From Methanolobus sp. WCC4 (lineage in GTDB: Archaea; Halobacteriota; Methanosarcinia; Methanosarcinales; Methanosarcinaceae), in contig NZ_CP150629.1 in NCBI RefSeq assembly GCF_038022665.1, forward strand, positions 682,001-746,000: a stretch of DNA of 64,000 nucleotides, in the 5' to 3' direction. Made by a program: the position numbers and the translations under genes. This document shows, in pieces, positions 38,758 to 48,086 of the stretch (within the stretch, counting starts at the first letter, position 1; the number at the start of each line of letters is the position of its first letter). The notes beneath the pieces are model-generated. The model did not search any database and had not been told where the DNA came from. It saw nothing but the letters and a program-made list of their open reading frames with translations.

Positions 38758-40299
38758 CTATTTTCTGATAAGTGACATTCCTGTCATCTTCTCAGGTTTG
38801 TCGATTCCCAGGATCTCCAGCATTGTAGGTGCAAGGTCTGAGAGTTTTCCGTCCTGTAACTCCATTCCATCCCTTCCGTTCACAAGAACGCACCTTACAG
38901 GGTTGGATGTGTGTGCAGTGTGTGGCTTTCCGGTATCGTAATCTATCATCTTCTCAGCATTGCCGTGATCAGCGGTGATAAGGGCTGCCCCGCCTTTCTC
39001 AAGCAGTGCATCGATTATCCTTCCAGTGCATTCATCCACTGTCTCGACGGCCTTTATCGCTGCATCGATGATGCCGGTGTGGCCTACCATGTCCATGTTG
39101 GCAAAATTGAGTATGATTACATCATAGTTGTCAGAGCGAATCTTCTCCACAAGTTCGTCTGTGACCTCAAAGGCGCTCATCTCGGGTTTCAGGTCATAGG
39201 TGGCAACATCAGGTGATCGTACAAGACATCTGTCCTCACCTTCATTCTCCTTTTCAACGCCACCGTTGAAGAAGAATGTCACGTGAGCGTACTTCTCGGT
39301 CTCCGCTATACGGAGCTGCTTCATGTTGTTCTTGCTCAGGACCTCTCCAAGTGTATCCTTTATGGTCTCCGGTGGGAATGCGATAGGTACGTCGAGCTTC
39401 TCATCATACTCTGCCATGCAGACATAATGTACATTGGGTCTGACCTTTCTCTCGAAACCATCAAAGGTATCTTCAACAAAAGCGTATGTCATCTGTCTTG
39501 CCCTGTCCGGACGGAAGTTGAAGAAGATGACCGAATCCCCGTCCATCACCGTTGCAACAGGTTTGCCTTCTCCATCTGTCACCACGGTAGGTTTGACGAA
39601 TTCATCGTTCTCTCCTCTTTCATATGCCTGACTGACCGCTGAAACAGCATCATCTGCAAGGATACCTTCACCAAGGGTCAGTGCATCGTAAGCCAGCTTT
39701 GTACGTTCCCAGCGCTTGTCACGGTCCATTGCATAATACCTGCCGGAGATGGTTGCAGTTTTAGCTATGCCTGTTCTTTTGCAGAACTCTTCGTGTGCTT
39801 TCATGTCATCAAGAGCGGTCTGAGGTGGTACGTCCCTTCCATCAAGGAAGGCATGGATGTACACTCGCTCAACTCCTTCCTTCTTTGCCATTTCCACAAT
39901 TGCTCTCATATGGTCCATGTGGCTGTGAACGCCACCGTATGAGAACAGTCCCATAAGGTGAAGTGATGAATCACTCTTCTTTACGTTCTCCATTGCTTCA
40001 AGGAGAACCTGATTCTCGAAAAAGGCACCTTCTTTGATGTCCTTGTTTATGCGTGTGAGGTCCTGGTAGATGATCCTGCCTGCACCTATGTTGAGATGTC
40101 CGACCTCGGAGTTTCCCATCTGTCCTTCAGGAAGTCCGACACCTTCTCCTGAGACCTGTAGCAGGCATGAAGGATATTTCTCTACAAGAGAGTCAAGTAC
40201 AGGTGTATTCGCGGCCATTACCGCGTTTCCCTGTTCTTCGGTGGTGTGACCCCAACCGTCAATTATCATCAGTAAAAGTGGTCCGTTCTCATATGACAT
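38758..40299 (-). CDS. gpmI: 2,3-bisphosphoglycerate-independent phosphoglycerate mutase
   Basis: It interconverts 3- and 2-phosphoglycerate in gluconeogenesis/glycolysis using two manganese ions. The 513-residue protein has the alkaline-phosphatase fold: MIDGWG, catalytic Ser in [20 protein letters not shown], and C-terminal metal ligands in ADHGNAE and HTSNPV. Full length. It is convergent with fen across the palindrome and divergent... its start faces the MATE gene, which is on the same strand 57 bp upstream. Confidence 0.97.
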   Translation of the reverse strand: MSYENGPLLLMIIDGWGHTTEEQGNAVMAANTPVLDSLVEKYPSCLLQVSGEGVGLPEGQMGNSEVGHLNIGAGRIIYQDLTRINKDIKEGAFFENQVLLEAMENVKKSDSSLHLMGLFSYGGVHSHMDHMRAIVEMAKKEGVERVYIHAFLDGRDVPPQTALDDMKAHEEFCKRTGIAKTATISGRYYAMDRDKRWERTKLAYDALTLGEGILADDAVSAVSQAYERGENDEFVKPTVVTDGEGKPVATVMDGDSVIFFNFRPDRARQMTYAFVEDTFDGFERKVRPNVHYVCMAEYDEKLDVPIAFPPETIKDTLGEVLSKNNMKQLRIAETEKYAHVTFFFNGGVEKENEGEDRCLVRSPDVATYDLKPEMSAFEVTDELVEKIRSDNYDVIILNFANMDMVGHTGIIDAAIKAVETVDECTGRIIDALLEKGGAALITADHGNAEKMIDYDTGKPHTAHTSNPVRCVLVNGRDGMELQDGKLSDLAPTMLEILGIDKPEKMTGMSLIRK

Positions 40300-40356
40300 G
40301 GTTCCAGAATTGTCCTGATGGTTTTTAAATGCGTTGTATTACGCATTCAATAGGTC

Positions 40357-41796
40357 TCAGGAGGCATTTTCGCCCATTACTGAAAGTGCCCTGAACTCCC
40401 TGAGTACCATCACAAGTGTGAGCATGAAAGAAAGACCATCAGATAACGGGAAAGCCATCCATACACCGGTCAGATGGAAGAAATGTGGCAGTATCAGTAC
40501 CAGGGGTATGAGGAAGAGCAACTGCCGGCTCATTGCCAGCAGGAAGGAAGGACGTGCTTTGCCTATTGCCTGGTATAGTGAGGCACCGACCACCTGGAAT
40601 CCAACAAGTGGTAGTGCCAGTACCATGATACGTGTTGCGTATTTCCCGGATGAGATCAGCTGCTGGTCGCTTGTGAATATGCTGAACAGCTGTTCCGGGA
40701 AGATGATAAGCAACATGAATCCTGCGACCGACATGGTCGATGTAACGAGCATGGAGAGCTTCACCGAATCCATCACACGGGAAAAGTTCCTTGCACCGTA
40801 ATTGAATCCTACTATGGGTTGCAATCCCTGCACTATTCCGTACATTGGCATGAAAGTGAACATGAAAAGGCGGTTGACAACACCGAAGACAGCAATGGCA
40901 ACATCTCCTCCGCCATAGGCTATGAGTATGTTGTTCAGAACGATGACAACAAGGCTGCTTGAGGCATTTCTTGCAAGTGGTCCCATTCCTATTGAGATAC
41001 TTTCCTTCATGATATCCCATCTGGGTCTCAGGTTCCTTGTGTGGAATCGAAGGGTGGAACTGCCTGATGCAAAGTACCATATGAGGAACAATGCTCCAGT
41101 GGTCTGTGCAAGGACGGTTGCTATGGCTGCTCCTTTAACACCCATTCCCAGACCATACACGTACAACGGCTGGACGACGATCCCGAATTTGTCTGCAAAG
41201 AAGGTGAACTCGACATATCCTGAACTGAAGATGAAGAACGGGTCAAGTATTATGTTCACAATGGCTGAGATGACCATGGTGTACATGGCCACATTTGCAT
41301 TCCCTTCCGAACGCACGACATTGTTCATTGCCAGTGCGAACATGAAGAATATGGACCCGTATAGTATGATGCTGAGATAATCCGTAGCATAGGGCATGAT
41401 AGTATCAGTAGCACCGAAAAGCTGCAATACAGGTGTTATGAATATGCTTCCCAACACGCAGATGAGAACGCTCGTTATCAGTACCATGGAGAGTACGTTT
41501 CCCATTACGTTCTCAGCCCTGTCCATGTCCCTTTCGCCAAGACTGCGGGATATCATGGATGCTCCTCCGATACCTATGGCAAGTGCTGTTGCCATAACTA
41601 TCATCATGACCGGGAAAGCAACAGATATGCCGCCTATGGCCTGTATGCTGTTCTCTCCCAGTGCCTGTCCTACAAAGGCGGTATCCACCAGGTTATACAG
41701 AGCCTGGACTAACATTCCCACTGTGGCAGGAGCGGATAGTTTGAAAAGGAGCTTGCCTATGCTCTCATCAGCCAGGAGTTTACTTCGTTCGTGCAA
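40357..41796 (-). CDS. MATE family efflux transporter
   Basis: This 479-residue protein has twelve predicted membrane helices in two related bundles (start SIGKLLFKLSAPATVGMLVQALYNLVD; second half similar SIGMGPLARNASSSLVVIVLNN). MATE transporters export drugs and metabolites with H+ or Na+. The start is TTG at 41796, with an AAGG-rich stretch upstream. Its substrate is unknown. It may share a transcript with gpmI. Confidence 0.95.
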   Translation of the reverse strand: MHERSKLLADESIGKLLFKLSAPATVGMLVQALYNLVDTAFVGQALGENSIQAIGGISVAFPVMMIVMATALAIGIGGASMISRSLGERDMDRAENVMGNVLSMVLITSVLICVLGSIFITPVLQLFGATDTIMPYATDYLSIILYGSIFFMFALAMNNVVRSEGNANVAMYTMVISAIVNIILDPFFIFSSGYVEFTFFADKFGIVVQPLYVYGLGMGVKGAAIATVLAQTTGALFLIWYFASGSSTLRFHTRNLRPRWDIMKESISIGMGPLARNASSSLVVIVLNNILIAYGGGDVAIAVFGVVNRLFMFTFMPMYGIVQGLQPIVGFNYGARNFSRVMDSVKLSMLVTSTMSVAGFMLLIIFPEQLFSIFTSDQQLISSGKYATRIMVLALPLVGFQVVGASLYQAIGKARPSFLLAMSRQLLFLIPLVLILPHFFHLTGVWMAFPLSDGLSFMLTLVMVLREFRALSVMGENAS

Positions 41797-41914
41797 TTAG
41801 TGTGCCTTCTTCCCTGAGGAGGGATGCAACTAATTGACCGGACAGGTTATTATCCTTTTCTGACATGATAATTAGTGCACAATCCATGCATTCACAGGTT
41901 GCACGCGTTCCTTT

Positions 41915-42244
41915 TCAAGCTGTTCTTATGTGTTTGAGCATAAGGTTGAACAAAAGCAGGAGGTTACTTTCAAAAAAGATGACATCACTGCTGATCCTGT
42001 CACTTCTGGTTGCATTAAGGAGAGTGAACTCAAGGTCCTTCTCGGCTTCTATGCGAATTCTCGAGTAAGGGTCAGAAGTCTCCCTTCTTTCGATAGATAT
42101 GACCCTTGCAACTGAAAAAGGGTCCAGGTATTTGTTGACCCAGCAATTGAGCTCTTTCCTGTATCCTGGAGAAAGGCCCATGTTCTTTATCCTCTTCAAT
42201 GCGCTCTGCTTATTGTCTTCATAGTATGCGATCCAATCCGACAT
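41915..42244 (-). CDS. Hypothetical protein, 109 residues
   Basis: No recognised family. The protein is charged, with predicted helices at the N-terminus (SDWIAYYEDNKQSALKRIKNMG) and a beta-rich end (SSDVIFFESNLLLLFNLML). No membrane segment or signal peptide. GGGG precedes the ATG. It is separated from the MATE gene by 118 bp and is divergent from msrB. Confidence 0.65.
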   Translation of the reverse strand: MSDWIAYYEDNKQSALKRIKNMGLSPGYRKELNCWVNKYLDPFSVARVISIERRETSDPYSRIRIEAEKDLEFTLLNATRSDRISSDVIFFESNLLLLFNLMLKHIRTA

Positions 42245-42474
42245 TCAAATTCCCCTTTGAACTAATCGATCACGAATATCCCAAAATCTCAATTCTTCCC
42301 AAATAATTGAGCTGATCCCATTCATTTATTTGTCAGTTCAACAATATAAAGTTACTCTACAATTTATTTATATTTACTAAAATATTTAATTTTTAGTGAT
42401 AGCTGATATGGAATAATTCATAAAACGTCACCTATTTATCTCAATATGGACCACCTTTTATGGGGAGCTTAAAA

Positions 42475-42873
42475 GTGGAAGAACAAATAAAGAAGTCAGA
42501 TGACGAGTGGAAAGAGATACTGAGCAAGGAGCAGTTCATAGTATTACGTCAGAAAGGTACCGAGGCAGCTTTTACAGGAAAGTACTATGCTAACAAGGAG
42601 AAAGGCACCTACCTCTGTGCTGCATGTGGACAGGAGCTCTTTAGCTCGGATACCAAATATGATTCAGGCACTGGCTGGCCCAGCTTCTTCAAGCCCATCT
42701 CCGATGACAGGGTTGCACTCAAGAAGGATATCAGTAATTTTATGGTAAGGACAGAGGTTGTTTGCAGTCGATGCGGAAGTCATCTGGGTCACGTGTTCGA
42801 TGACGGACCTGCACCTACTGGTAAGAGGTTCTGTATGAATTCCATATCACTGGACTTTAAAAAAGAGGAATAA
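42475..42873 (+). CDS. msrB: Peptide-methionine (R)-S-oxide reductase
   Basis: MsrB reduces the R epimer of methionine sulfoxide in proteins. The protein has two zinc CxxC pairs (CAAC and CSRC), the conserved [20 protein letters not shown] and catalytic Cys in RFCMNS. GGGGAG 7 bases before GTG 42475 suggests that start; ATG 42460 is in frame but lacks a site. That makes 132 residues, which suits the family. Confidence 0.95.
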   Translation: MEEQIKKSDDEWKEILSKEQFIVLRQKGTEAAFTGKYYANKEKGTYLCAACGQELFSSDTKYDSGTGWPSFFKPISDDRVALKKDISNFMVRTEVVCSRCGSHLGHVFDDGPAPTGKRFCMNSISLDFKKEE

Positions 42874-42890
42874 ACATTCTATTAAATGAG

Positions 42891-42909
42891 ATGAGGCAAT
42901 AAGCCTCAT
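42891..42909 (+). terminator. Hairpin terminator between convergent genes
   Basis: ATGAGGC-AATAA-GCCTCAT is a perfect 7-bp inverted repeat followed by T. It ends at the edge of the next gene, so it could terminate msrB and the convergent gene. Confidence 0.6.
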
Positions 42910-42910
42910 T

Positions 42911-44386
42911 TCAGTTGACTGTGACTTTTAGTGTCATGTAAGGGGTGTCTTTTACACTGAATGTGTAGGTCCCACTTTTGTCAAAAGTATAGTCGAAAGC
43001 ATCGTTGGAGTACATTTCCTGGTCTTCAAAAAGTCCGTCATCACTGACAAGGATGTAGGTCTCTTGTGGCTTGTAATTTCTCCAGGCTATGGCGTCACCT
43101 CTGTTTATTTCAATTTCAGAAGGTATCATCTTGCCATAATATTCCATTCTTACACTATAGTCTGTCGTTGTTGTATAAGCAACGGCTGTATCTGAATTAG
43201 AAGATTTAGGTTCATCAGCATTTATTACTTCACTTTCTGTGTATTTATATATTTCTTCATTGTAATTTACGTTTTCGATGCTTAGAGTCTCATTTGACGT
43301 TTCGAAATTGCCTGCTAAATATGGCAATCCTAAAAAGTATCCTCCAACTAAAAATATCAATACTATAGGTATAATTATTCTACTTTTTATTCTAGTGAAT
43401 TTACTTTTAGTATTAGATAGTTTAACTTTGTCTGTCAGTGTTTCTGAATTTGTTTGTCGCAAGTAGAATTCATCGATAGAATTTGTTTCATTTTTAAAAT
43501 CAGAAATATTCTCTGCTTTCTCAATAATACTGGTAGATTTTTGACCAGCTGAATTAATCGCACTTCGTTGAACAATTGATCCTTCAATATTAACTGCTGC
43601 TCCTCCATTAGATGAAAATGAGGTTCTTTGGACGACAGAATCAATAATATTTATTATGTGCTCATGTTTTACATATCCTATTTCTTTTGCCGTATTTACT
43701 GTATTAATCAGTTGTTTAAATTCAGATACAATTTCATCTAAAAACCCATATATTCCATATCTTTTGTCTGAAGTGGCTCTGAACATAATTGAGGTAAAGC
43801 CTTCTGAATTTTCTTCTATAACTACTGTAAGTAAATAGTATGCTTTTTCATCGATTGCTTCACTTGAGAAATAATAAATTCGATTGTTATTTATAGAGTA
43901 TTCATCTACTTTATAAAACCGATTAGTGCAAAGTAGCGTTAAAAAAGAACCTAACTGCAATGCTTTAATGCCCTGGAAATTAAATCCAGTTTCTGTAGTA
44001 TATCCACTTTTTGCGAAATCAAGGAAATCTCTTTTTTGAAGTGGTTTTGCTTTCAAAAAAGGATACACACAGTGTATCTCTTTAGGTTTTATCTGTTTTA
44101 CATGCTTTATCCATTTAGAATCACGATATCTAACATCAGCCTCTATATGTTGTTTATGAACACATGCTATGGGTTTAAGTATAAATTTCGCAGTTTTTGC
44201 CGTCTTGGGTGGTATATTCCCAATATTTTGAATTTTATTTCCATCTAAATTGAACAAAGTTTCGTTGTAGTCAAGAATAACATCTACTTCAGATATTGTA
44301 AACTCTGTACTGTTAGTTATTCTGATTCCAAATCTGACGCTATTATCAGGAAGAACCTCATATCCACGATGTATTTCAATTACCAT
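42911..44386 (-). CDS. Chimeric membrane protein with external cupredoxin-like domain
   Basis: The 491-residue protein has an N-terminal beta-sandwich (about 10-110), a mixed domain (about 120-255), then a linker, a membrane helix (about 337-358, basic residues before it, so C-terminus outside), and an outer domain (about 410-491). That outer domain is closely similar to the lipoprotein encoded at 44513-44923 (shared NRGDAIAWRN, SDDGLFE, SGTYTFSV). The rest is AT-rich compared with neighbours, as if acquired. No copper ligands (His, Cys, Met) are evident in the cupredoxin-like part. Function unknown. Confidence 0.8.
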   Translation of the reverse strand: MVIEIHRGYEVLPDNSVRFGIRITNSTEFTISEVDVILDYNETLFNLDGNKIQNIGNIPPKTAKTAKFILKPIACVHKQHIEADVRYRDSKWIKHVKQIKPKEIHCVYPFLKAKPLQKRDFLDFAKSGYTTETGFNFQGIKALQLGSFLTLLCTNRFYKVDEYSINNNRIYYFSSEAIDEKAYYLLTVVIEENSEGFTSIMFRATSDKRYGIYGFLDEIVSEFKQLINTVNTAKEIGYVKHEHIINIIDSVVQRTSFSSNGGAAVNIEGSIVQRSAINSAGQKSTSIIEKAENISDFKNETNSIDEFYLRQTNSETLTDKVKLSNTKSKFTRIKSRIIIPIVLIFLVGGYFLGLPYLAGNFETSNETLSIENVNYNEEIYKYTESEVINADEPKSSNSDTAVAYTTTTDYSVRMEYYGKMIPSEIEINRGDAIAWRNYKPQETYILVSDDGLFEDQEMYSNDAFDYTFDKSGTYTFSVKDTPYMTLKVTVN

Positions 44387-44512
44387 CTACAAACCTTAGG
44401 AAGAAATTACTCTTTTGTTATAAAGTCACTTCGAATGAAAAGGAAAACTAATCTTTAGTGTCAATAATAAATGGAAAAAAAGTTAAATTTGGACTAGATT
44501 AATGCCTTAATT

Positions 44513-44923
44513 TTATCTCACTGTAACGGTAAGTGTCATGTTAGATTCATCTTGGACACTGAATGTGTAAGTTCCGCTGGTCATGAATGTGTATTCATAT
44601 GCATCGTTATTGTCCATTATCTGGTTTTCGAATAGTCCATCATCACTGATAAGAGTATAAGTTCCCTGTGGCTTCCCATTTCTCCATGCAATGGTGTCGC
44701 CTCTGTTCAATTCAAGTTCATCGGGATTCATCTTGCCGAACCATTCCATTTTTACGCCATAATCTATTCCCTCACCTATGGTCTCAACTTCTTCTTCCGT
44801 GTCTTCAGTTGTTGTCTCTTCTATCTCATTTTCTGCAGTTGTGTCCGCATTGTCAGTACATCCGCTGACGAGTACACCTGCAAGCATCAATATTGTTATC
44901 AATATCATCCATTTCTTTGTCAT
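44513..44923 (-). CDS. Cupredoxin-like lipoprotein
   Basis: The 136-residue protein has a lipoprotein signal with LVSGC lipobox. A threonine/glutamate-rich linker follows, then a domain of about 85 residues with the beta-sandwich pattern of a cupredoxin-like fold (LELNRGDTIAWRN, SGTYTFSVQD), but with no visible copper ligands. GGGTGG precedes ATG 44923. It lies about 125 bp from the chimeric gene on the same strand and is its likely domain donor. Confidence 0.85.
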   Translation of the reverse strand: MTKKWMILITILMLAGVLVSGCTDNADTTAENEIEETTTEDTEEEVETIGEGIDYGVKMEWFGKMNPDELELNRGDTIAWRNGKPQGTYTLISDDGLFENQIMDNNDAYEYTFMTSGTYTFSVQDESNMTLTVTVR

Positions 44924-45033
44924 TTGAACCACCCGCTCATGAATATCAATGATCCCAGAAGTTCTCCCCGGATGAGTGAAAGAGGTACTGATAAGTATTT
45001 CCGGGAAATATTTATACGCTATCTGGTGAAATA

Positions 45034-45333
45034 ATGGCTATGACACAACCCTTTATATTCTTTGCGTATTTGCTGCTTGTGAATCTGGTGGCTTTTGCTC
45101 TTATGGGTATAGATAAGAGGAAAGCAAAAAAGAATAAGTACAGGATATCTGAAAAGACCCTTTTCATGTCTGCTATCGTGGGTGGAAGTGTCGGTTCTCT
45201 TATCGGTATGTACTTTTTCCGACACAAGACAAGGCATCCGCAATTCCAGATAGGGATGCCTCTGATCCTGCTTATCCACATCTATATTCTGATCAGGTTC
45301 CTTATGCCACTGTTTGTAATATATATGACCTGA
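45034..45333 (+). CDS. DUF1294 family small membrane protein
   Basis: The 99-residue protein has three predicted membrane helices and the family motif MGIDKRKAKKNKYRISEK, with conserved Asp-Lys and Arg after the first helix, and GGSVGSLIGMYFFRHKTRH. DUF1294 is widespread and of unknown function. A second ATG (45040) is equally good. It converges with the CMD gene at 45347. Confidence 0.9.
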   Translation: MAMTQPFIFFAYLLLVNLVAFALMGIDKRKAKKNKYRISEKTLFMSAIVGGSVGSLIGMYFFRHKTRHPQFQIGMPLILLIHIYILIRFLMPLFVIYMT

Positions 45334-45346
45334 TATGGACTGGGGT

Positions 45347-45715
45347 TCAGAACTCCAGCCTTTCCATTTCTTCAAGTATCTTAGGTGTAAAGTTAGTAAA
45401 GTTCTGTATCCCACCGGTCCACGCGGCCAGCATCATGACATCTTTGATCTCCTGTGCAGTTGCATCGTACTTCTTCAATCTCTGAAGGATCTTAACAGCA
45501 CTGTCTGTCTTCTGGCTGGCACAGGCAATAGCGAATACCATCAAATGCTTCTGTTTCTTGGAAAGACCTCCCTCTTTCTCTTCCCATACGGAACTATAGA
45601 ATTCTGCCACAGCTTCTGAGAAGCCCTCGTCCAGCTTCTTTGCATAGACAACGGCCCTTGGCTTGAAACCTTTCACATCCTTTGCATCATTCGTATCTTT
45701 CATATTCTCTGGCAT
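45347..45715 (-). CDS. Carboxymuconolactone decarboxylase-like protein lacking the CxxC
   Basis: About 122 residues with the CMD fold (KQKHLMVFAIACASQKTDSAV, then AAWTGG). It has only one cysteine at the usual CxxC site and no following His, so an AhpD-type redox reaction is unlikely. I chose ATG 45715 (MPENMKD) because a longer frame would overlap the GIY-YIG gene on the other strand. It is divergent from that gene with a 60-bp gap. Confidence 0.85.
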   Translation of the reverse strand: MPENMKDTNDAKDVKGFKPRAVVYAKKLDEGFSEAVAEFYSSVWEEKEGGLSKKQKHLMVFAIACASQKTDSAVKILQRLKKYDATAQEIKDVMMLAAWTGGIQNFTNFTPKILEEMERLEF

Positions 45716-45775
45716 AGTTATCAACAGGGATTTGACAGGTAAATGATTTAATGTTTTCTTTGGAGAGTATATCCT

Positions 45776-46258
45776 ATGTATGACAGGCAGGTCAGGGGCA
45801 GTTTTCCGGATATATCTGAAAAAGGAGTTTACTGCCTTGTATTCAAAAATGAGGACCATATTCCTGATACCGGCCGTTTTGAAGGGATAAGGTTCAGACA
45901 TGGATATCATGTATATGTGGGCTCTGCACTGGGTTCGGGAGGGCTTAAAAGACTGAAACGCCATGTGCTGCTCTCACTGATGAAAGATAAAAGACCACGC
46001 TGGCATGTGGATCACCTTTCGTTGTCTTCAAGGTTCGATCTGGTATGTGTTGTCTATGCCGTGGTGGATGAGCCAATTGAATGTAAGCTTTCAGGTAAGC
46101 TCAACGAGGCGCTGTCAGGTGATATCATACGGGGATTCGGTTCAAGTGACTGTAAATGTCCTTCTCACCTGTTCCATAGTGATGGCTGCCCACTTTATGT
46201 TATCAAGGACGTCTTCATTAGATCGGGTTTAGGGCCCAATGGCATCTGTTTTGAATGA
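45776..46258 (+). CDS. DUF123 / GIY-YIG-like family protein
   Basis: The 160-residue protein belongs to the DUF123 group related to GIY-YIG nucleases: GVYCLVF and YHVYVGSALG are the GIY and YIG strands, and WHVDHL lies further on, plus CKCPSHLFH near the C-terminus. Archaeal members are often conserved beside DNA-repair genes; activity is uncertain. Confidence 0.9.
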   Translation: MYDRQVRGSFPDISEKGVYCLVFKNEDHIPDTGRFEGIRFRHGYHVYVGSALGSGGLKRLKRHVLLSLMKDKRPRWHVDHLSLSSRFDLVCVVYAVVDEPIECKLSGKLNEALSGDIIRGFGSSDCKCPSHLFHSDGCPLYVIKDVFIRSGLGPNGICFE

Positions 46259-46313
46259 GCATCGTTCTCTACAAATAGAAAACTTTTAATTCAGAGGCAG
46301 AGTAAACTTCATC

Positions 46314-47351
46314 ATGTCTCTTGAAAATTACGGGGTCCTGAAAGGCAGACCAAAGGACTGCAAATGTGGGAAGGGTAAAAGTTCCCATTACCAGATACTT
46401 GTGCACGACGGGAAGAATGAACACCGTATCGCTGTCAATATCAGTTCAAAGGTTCCTCCTTCCGAGCTGCTCTATTTTGTAGATGACAATTTTACCCACC
46501 CTGTAACTGAGAAGCTCGAAGACCTTGGGTTGGGATACAAGAGACTTGATAATACTTCACATGACATATGTCTTGACTATGTACGTGGCGGACTCTTCGA
46601 TGTGTCAGACATGCTACCTTTGCCATGTGATGTCCCGGGTCCTTCAAATGACCTTAATGAGCTTATCCAGAAATATGTGAAGAAGGCCATCGGAATGAGT
46701 GGCAGCACGATCTATGCCTTTGGTGAGAGATGGGGACCGGAAACATTCCTGCCTGATAGTTTCTTTGGTTTCAGGCCGGGAAGTGGGATTCATGATATTC
46801 ACATGAATCAGGGTAATTCAAAGAAATGGCAGGGCGATGATGCACCGGATCAGGATGGTGCTCTTCTTATCCATCTGCCCGAGGAGAACAGGTGGATAGC
46901 TATCTTCCTTGCTTTCCAGTCTCAGTGTTTCAACACTGATGGTTCAACAGGACACTGTATGTCCAACGGACACAGGATGGGTTCAAAAGCATGTGATGAA
47001 ACAGAAGATGTTTCTGTCACAGAGGTTCCCGAAGGTTCAGTGAAGATAGTCGGGGCACTCGCAGACCCCAAAGGTGTGGATTCAGGAAAGGAGACTATCA
47101 CCCTTTTCAATGCCTCTCCAAAAGATATCAACCTTGATGGCTGGTCCCTTCAGGATGGTCCGGGAAGACGTTCATTGCTCAAAGGTGAAATAAGTGCAGG
47201 TTCAGGTACCCGCATAGTTCTTTCAGGGAAAGGTATCATACTTGCGAACAGCGGTGGTCAGATCTCTCTCTATGATGCTCAGGGCAGACTGATGCACGAG
47301 GTAAAATATTCAGCAAAGGATGTGAGGTCCGGCTGGACCATTGTATTCTGA
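46314..47351 (+). CDS. DUF2278 (YukJ) family protein with C-terminal lamin-tail-like domain
   Basis: The first ~220 residues match DUF2278: NYGVLKGRPKDC, QILVHDG and FGFRPGSGIHDIHMNQG, where His-rich and Asn residues might bind metal. The last ~100 residues resemble a lamin-tail (LTD) beta sandwich (ETITLFNAS, LDGWSLQDG, GTRIVLSG). No signal peptide is seen. The function is unknown. It begins about 55 bp after the GIY-YIG-like gene. Confidence 0.88.
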   Translation: MSLENYGVLKGRPKDCKCGKGKSSHYQILVHDGKNEHRIAVNISSKVPPSELLYFVDDNFTHPVTEKLEDLGLGYKRLDNTSHDICLDYVRGGLFDVSDMLPLPCDVPGPSNDLNELIQKYVKKAIGMSGSTIYAFGERWGPETFLPDSFFGFRPGSGIHDIHMNQGNSKKWQGDDAPDQDGALLIHLPEENRWIAIFLAFQSQCFNTDGSTGHCMSNGHRMGSKACDETEDVSVTEVPEGSVKIVGALADPKGVDSGKETITLFNASPKDINLDGWSLQDGPGRRSLLKGEISAGSGTRIVLSGKGIILANSGGQISLYDAQGRLMHEVKYSAKDVRSGWTIVF

Positions 47352-47580
47352 TCCTTTATCCTTTTCTTTTCTCATTTTTAGCATACTGCTTATGTTTCTG
47401 CTCATCTGGATGATCTTCTATTGTATGGTCGTAAAATAAGCAAAACTGTTTTATATTTAACGATATATATTCAGGAAGTGTGAAGGAAGCTTCACTTACT
47501 GATATTGTCGTCTTATGAAGATGACTATGTTCTCACATTTCCGTTGCTGTTTGATATTGGTTGGGCAAGGAGAGATAAAA

Positions 47581-48021
47581 ATGAGTGGACAAATAGAGAC
47601 TACAGATATGAACAGCTTGATGAACTCTGTACAGAACGATATCATGGGACACATTGGTATTGATAATTCTCAGCTGGCAAAGCTAATCGACCTTTCCAGT
47701 GAGGAAGTACTTCTTGGAGGTACCAAAGATATCACTTTCAAGCTTCCAATTAAAAATGGAAAGGGCCATCAATCTGCTTCCCAAACGACATTTGGTATCA
47801 CTATAAGTGGTGATTTCGAAATAACATCTCCTTCCGAAGGAACATGGGATATTGTAGTCAAGGATGGGAACAGTACTATCCTTAATAAGAAAGGAGTGAA
47901 AAAAGGTGAAAAGATCAGCTTCAAGCACAAGACCGGTTTTAAGGCCAATATATCCCTTGATGCAAAATGGAGTGAGAGCAAGGATACAACACTGATGGCA
48001 AAGATACATGCAAGCTATTGA
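47581..48021 (+). CDS. Conserved hypothetical beta-rich protein
   Basis: The 146-residue protein starts MSGQIETTDMN after AAGGAG, which fixes ATG 47581 rather than the upstream ATG at 47515. It is beta-rich (about 45-140) with alternating Lys and Gly and no cysteines. The C-terminal KWSESKDTTLMAKIHASY has no known match in memory. No signal peptide. It may be cytosolic or a small ligand-binding protein. I cannot assign a function. Confidence 0.7.
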   Translation: MSGQIETTDMNSLMNSVQNDIMGHIGIDNSQLAKLIDLSSEEVLLGGTKDITFKLPIKNGKGHQSASQTTFGITISGDFEITSPSEGTWDIVVKDGNSTILNKKGVKKGEKISFKHKTGFKANISLDAKWSESKDTTLMAKIHASY

Positions 48022-48086
48022 GGATACGAGCTATATCTCGTAATTCCTTTTTTTATTCGACCATCATCCAGCTTTTCCTCTCTTTT

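Noticed and set aside
45716-45964. Longer N-terminus for the CMD gene at 45347
   Set aside because: It would overlap the GIY-YIG-like gene on the opposite strand and the added residues do not resemble the family.
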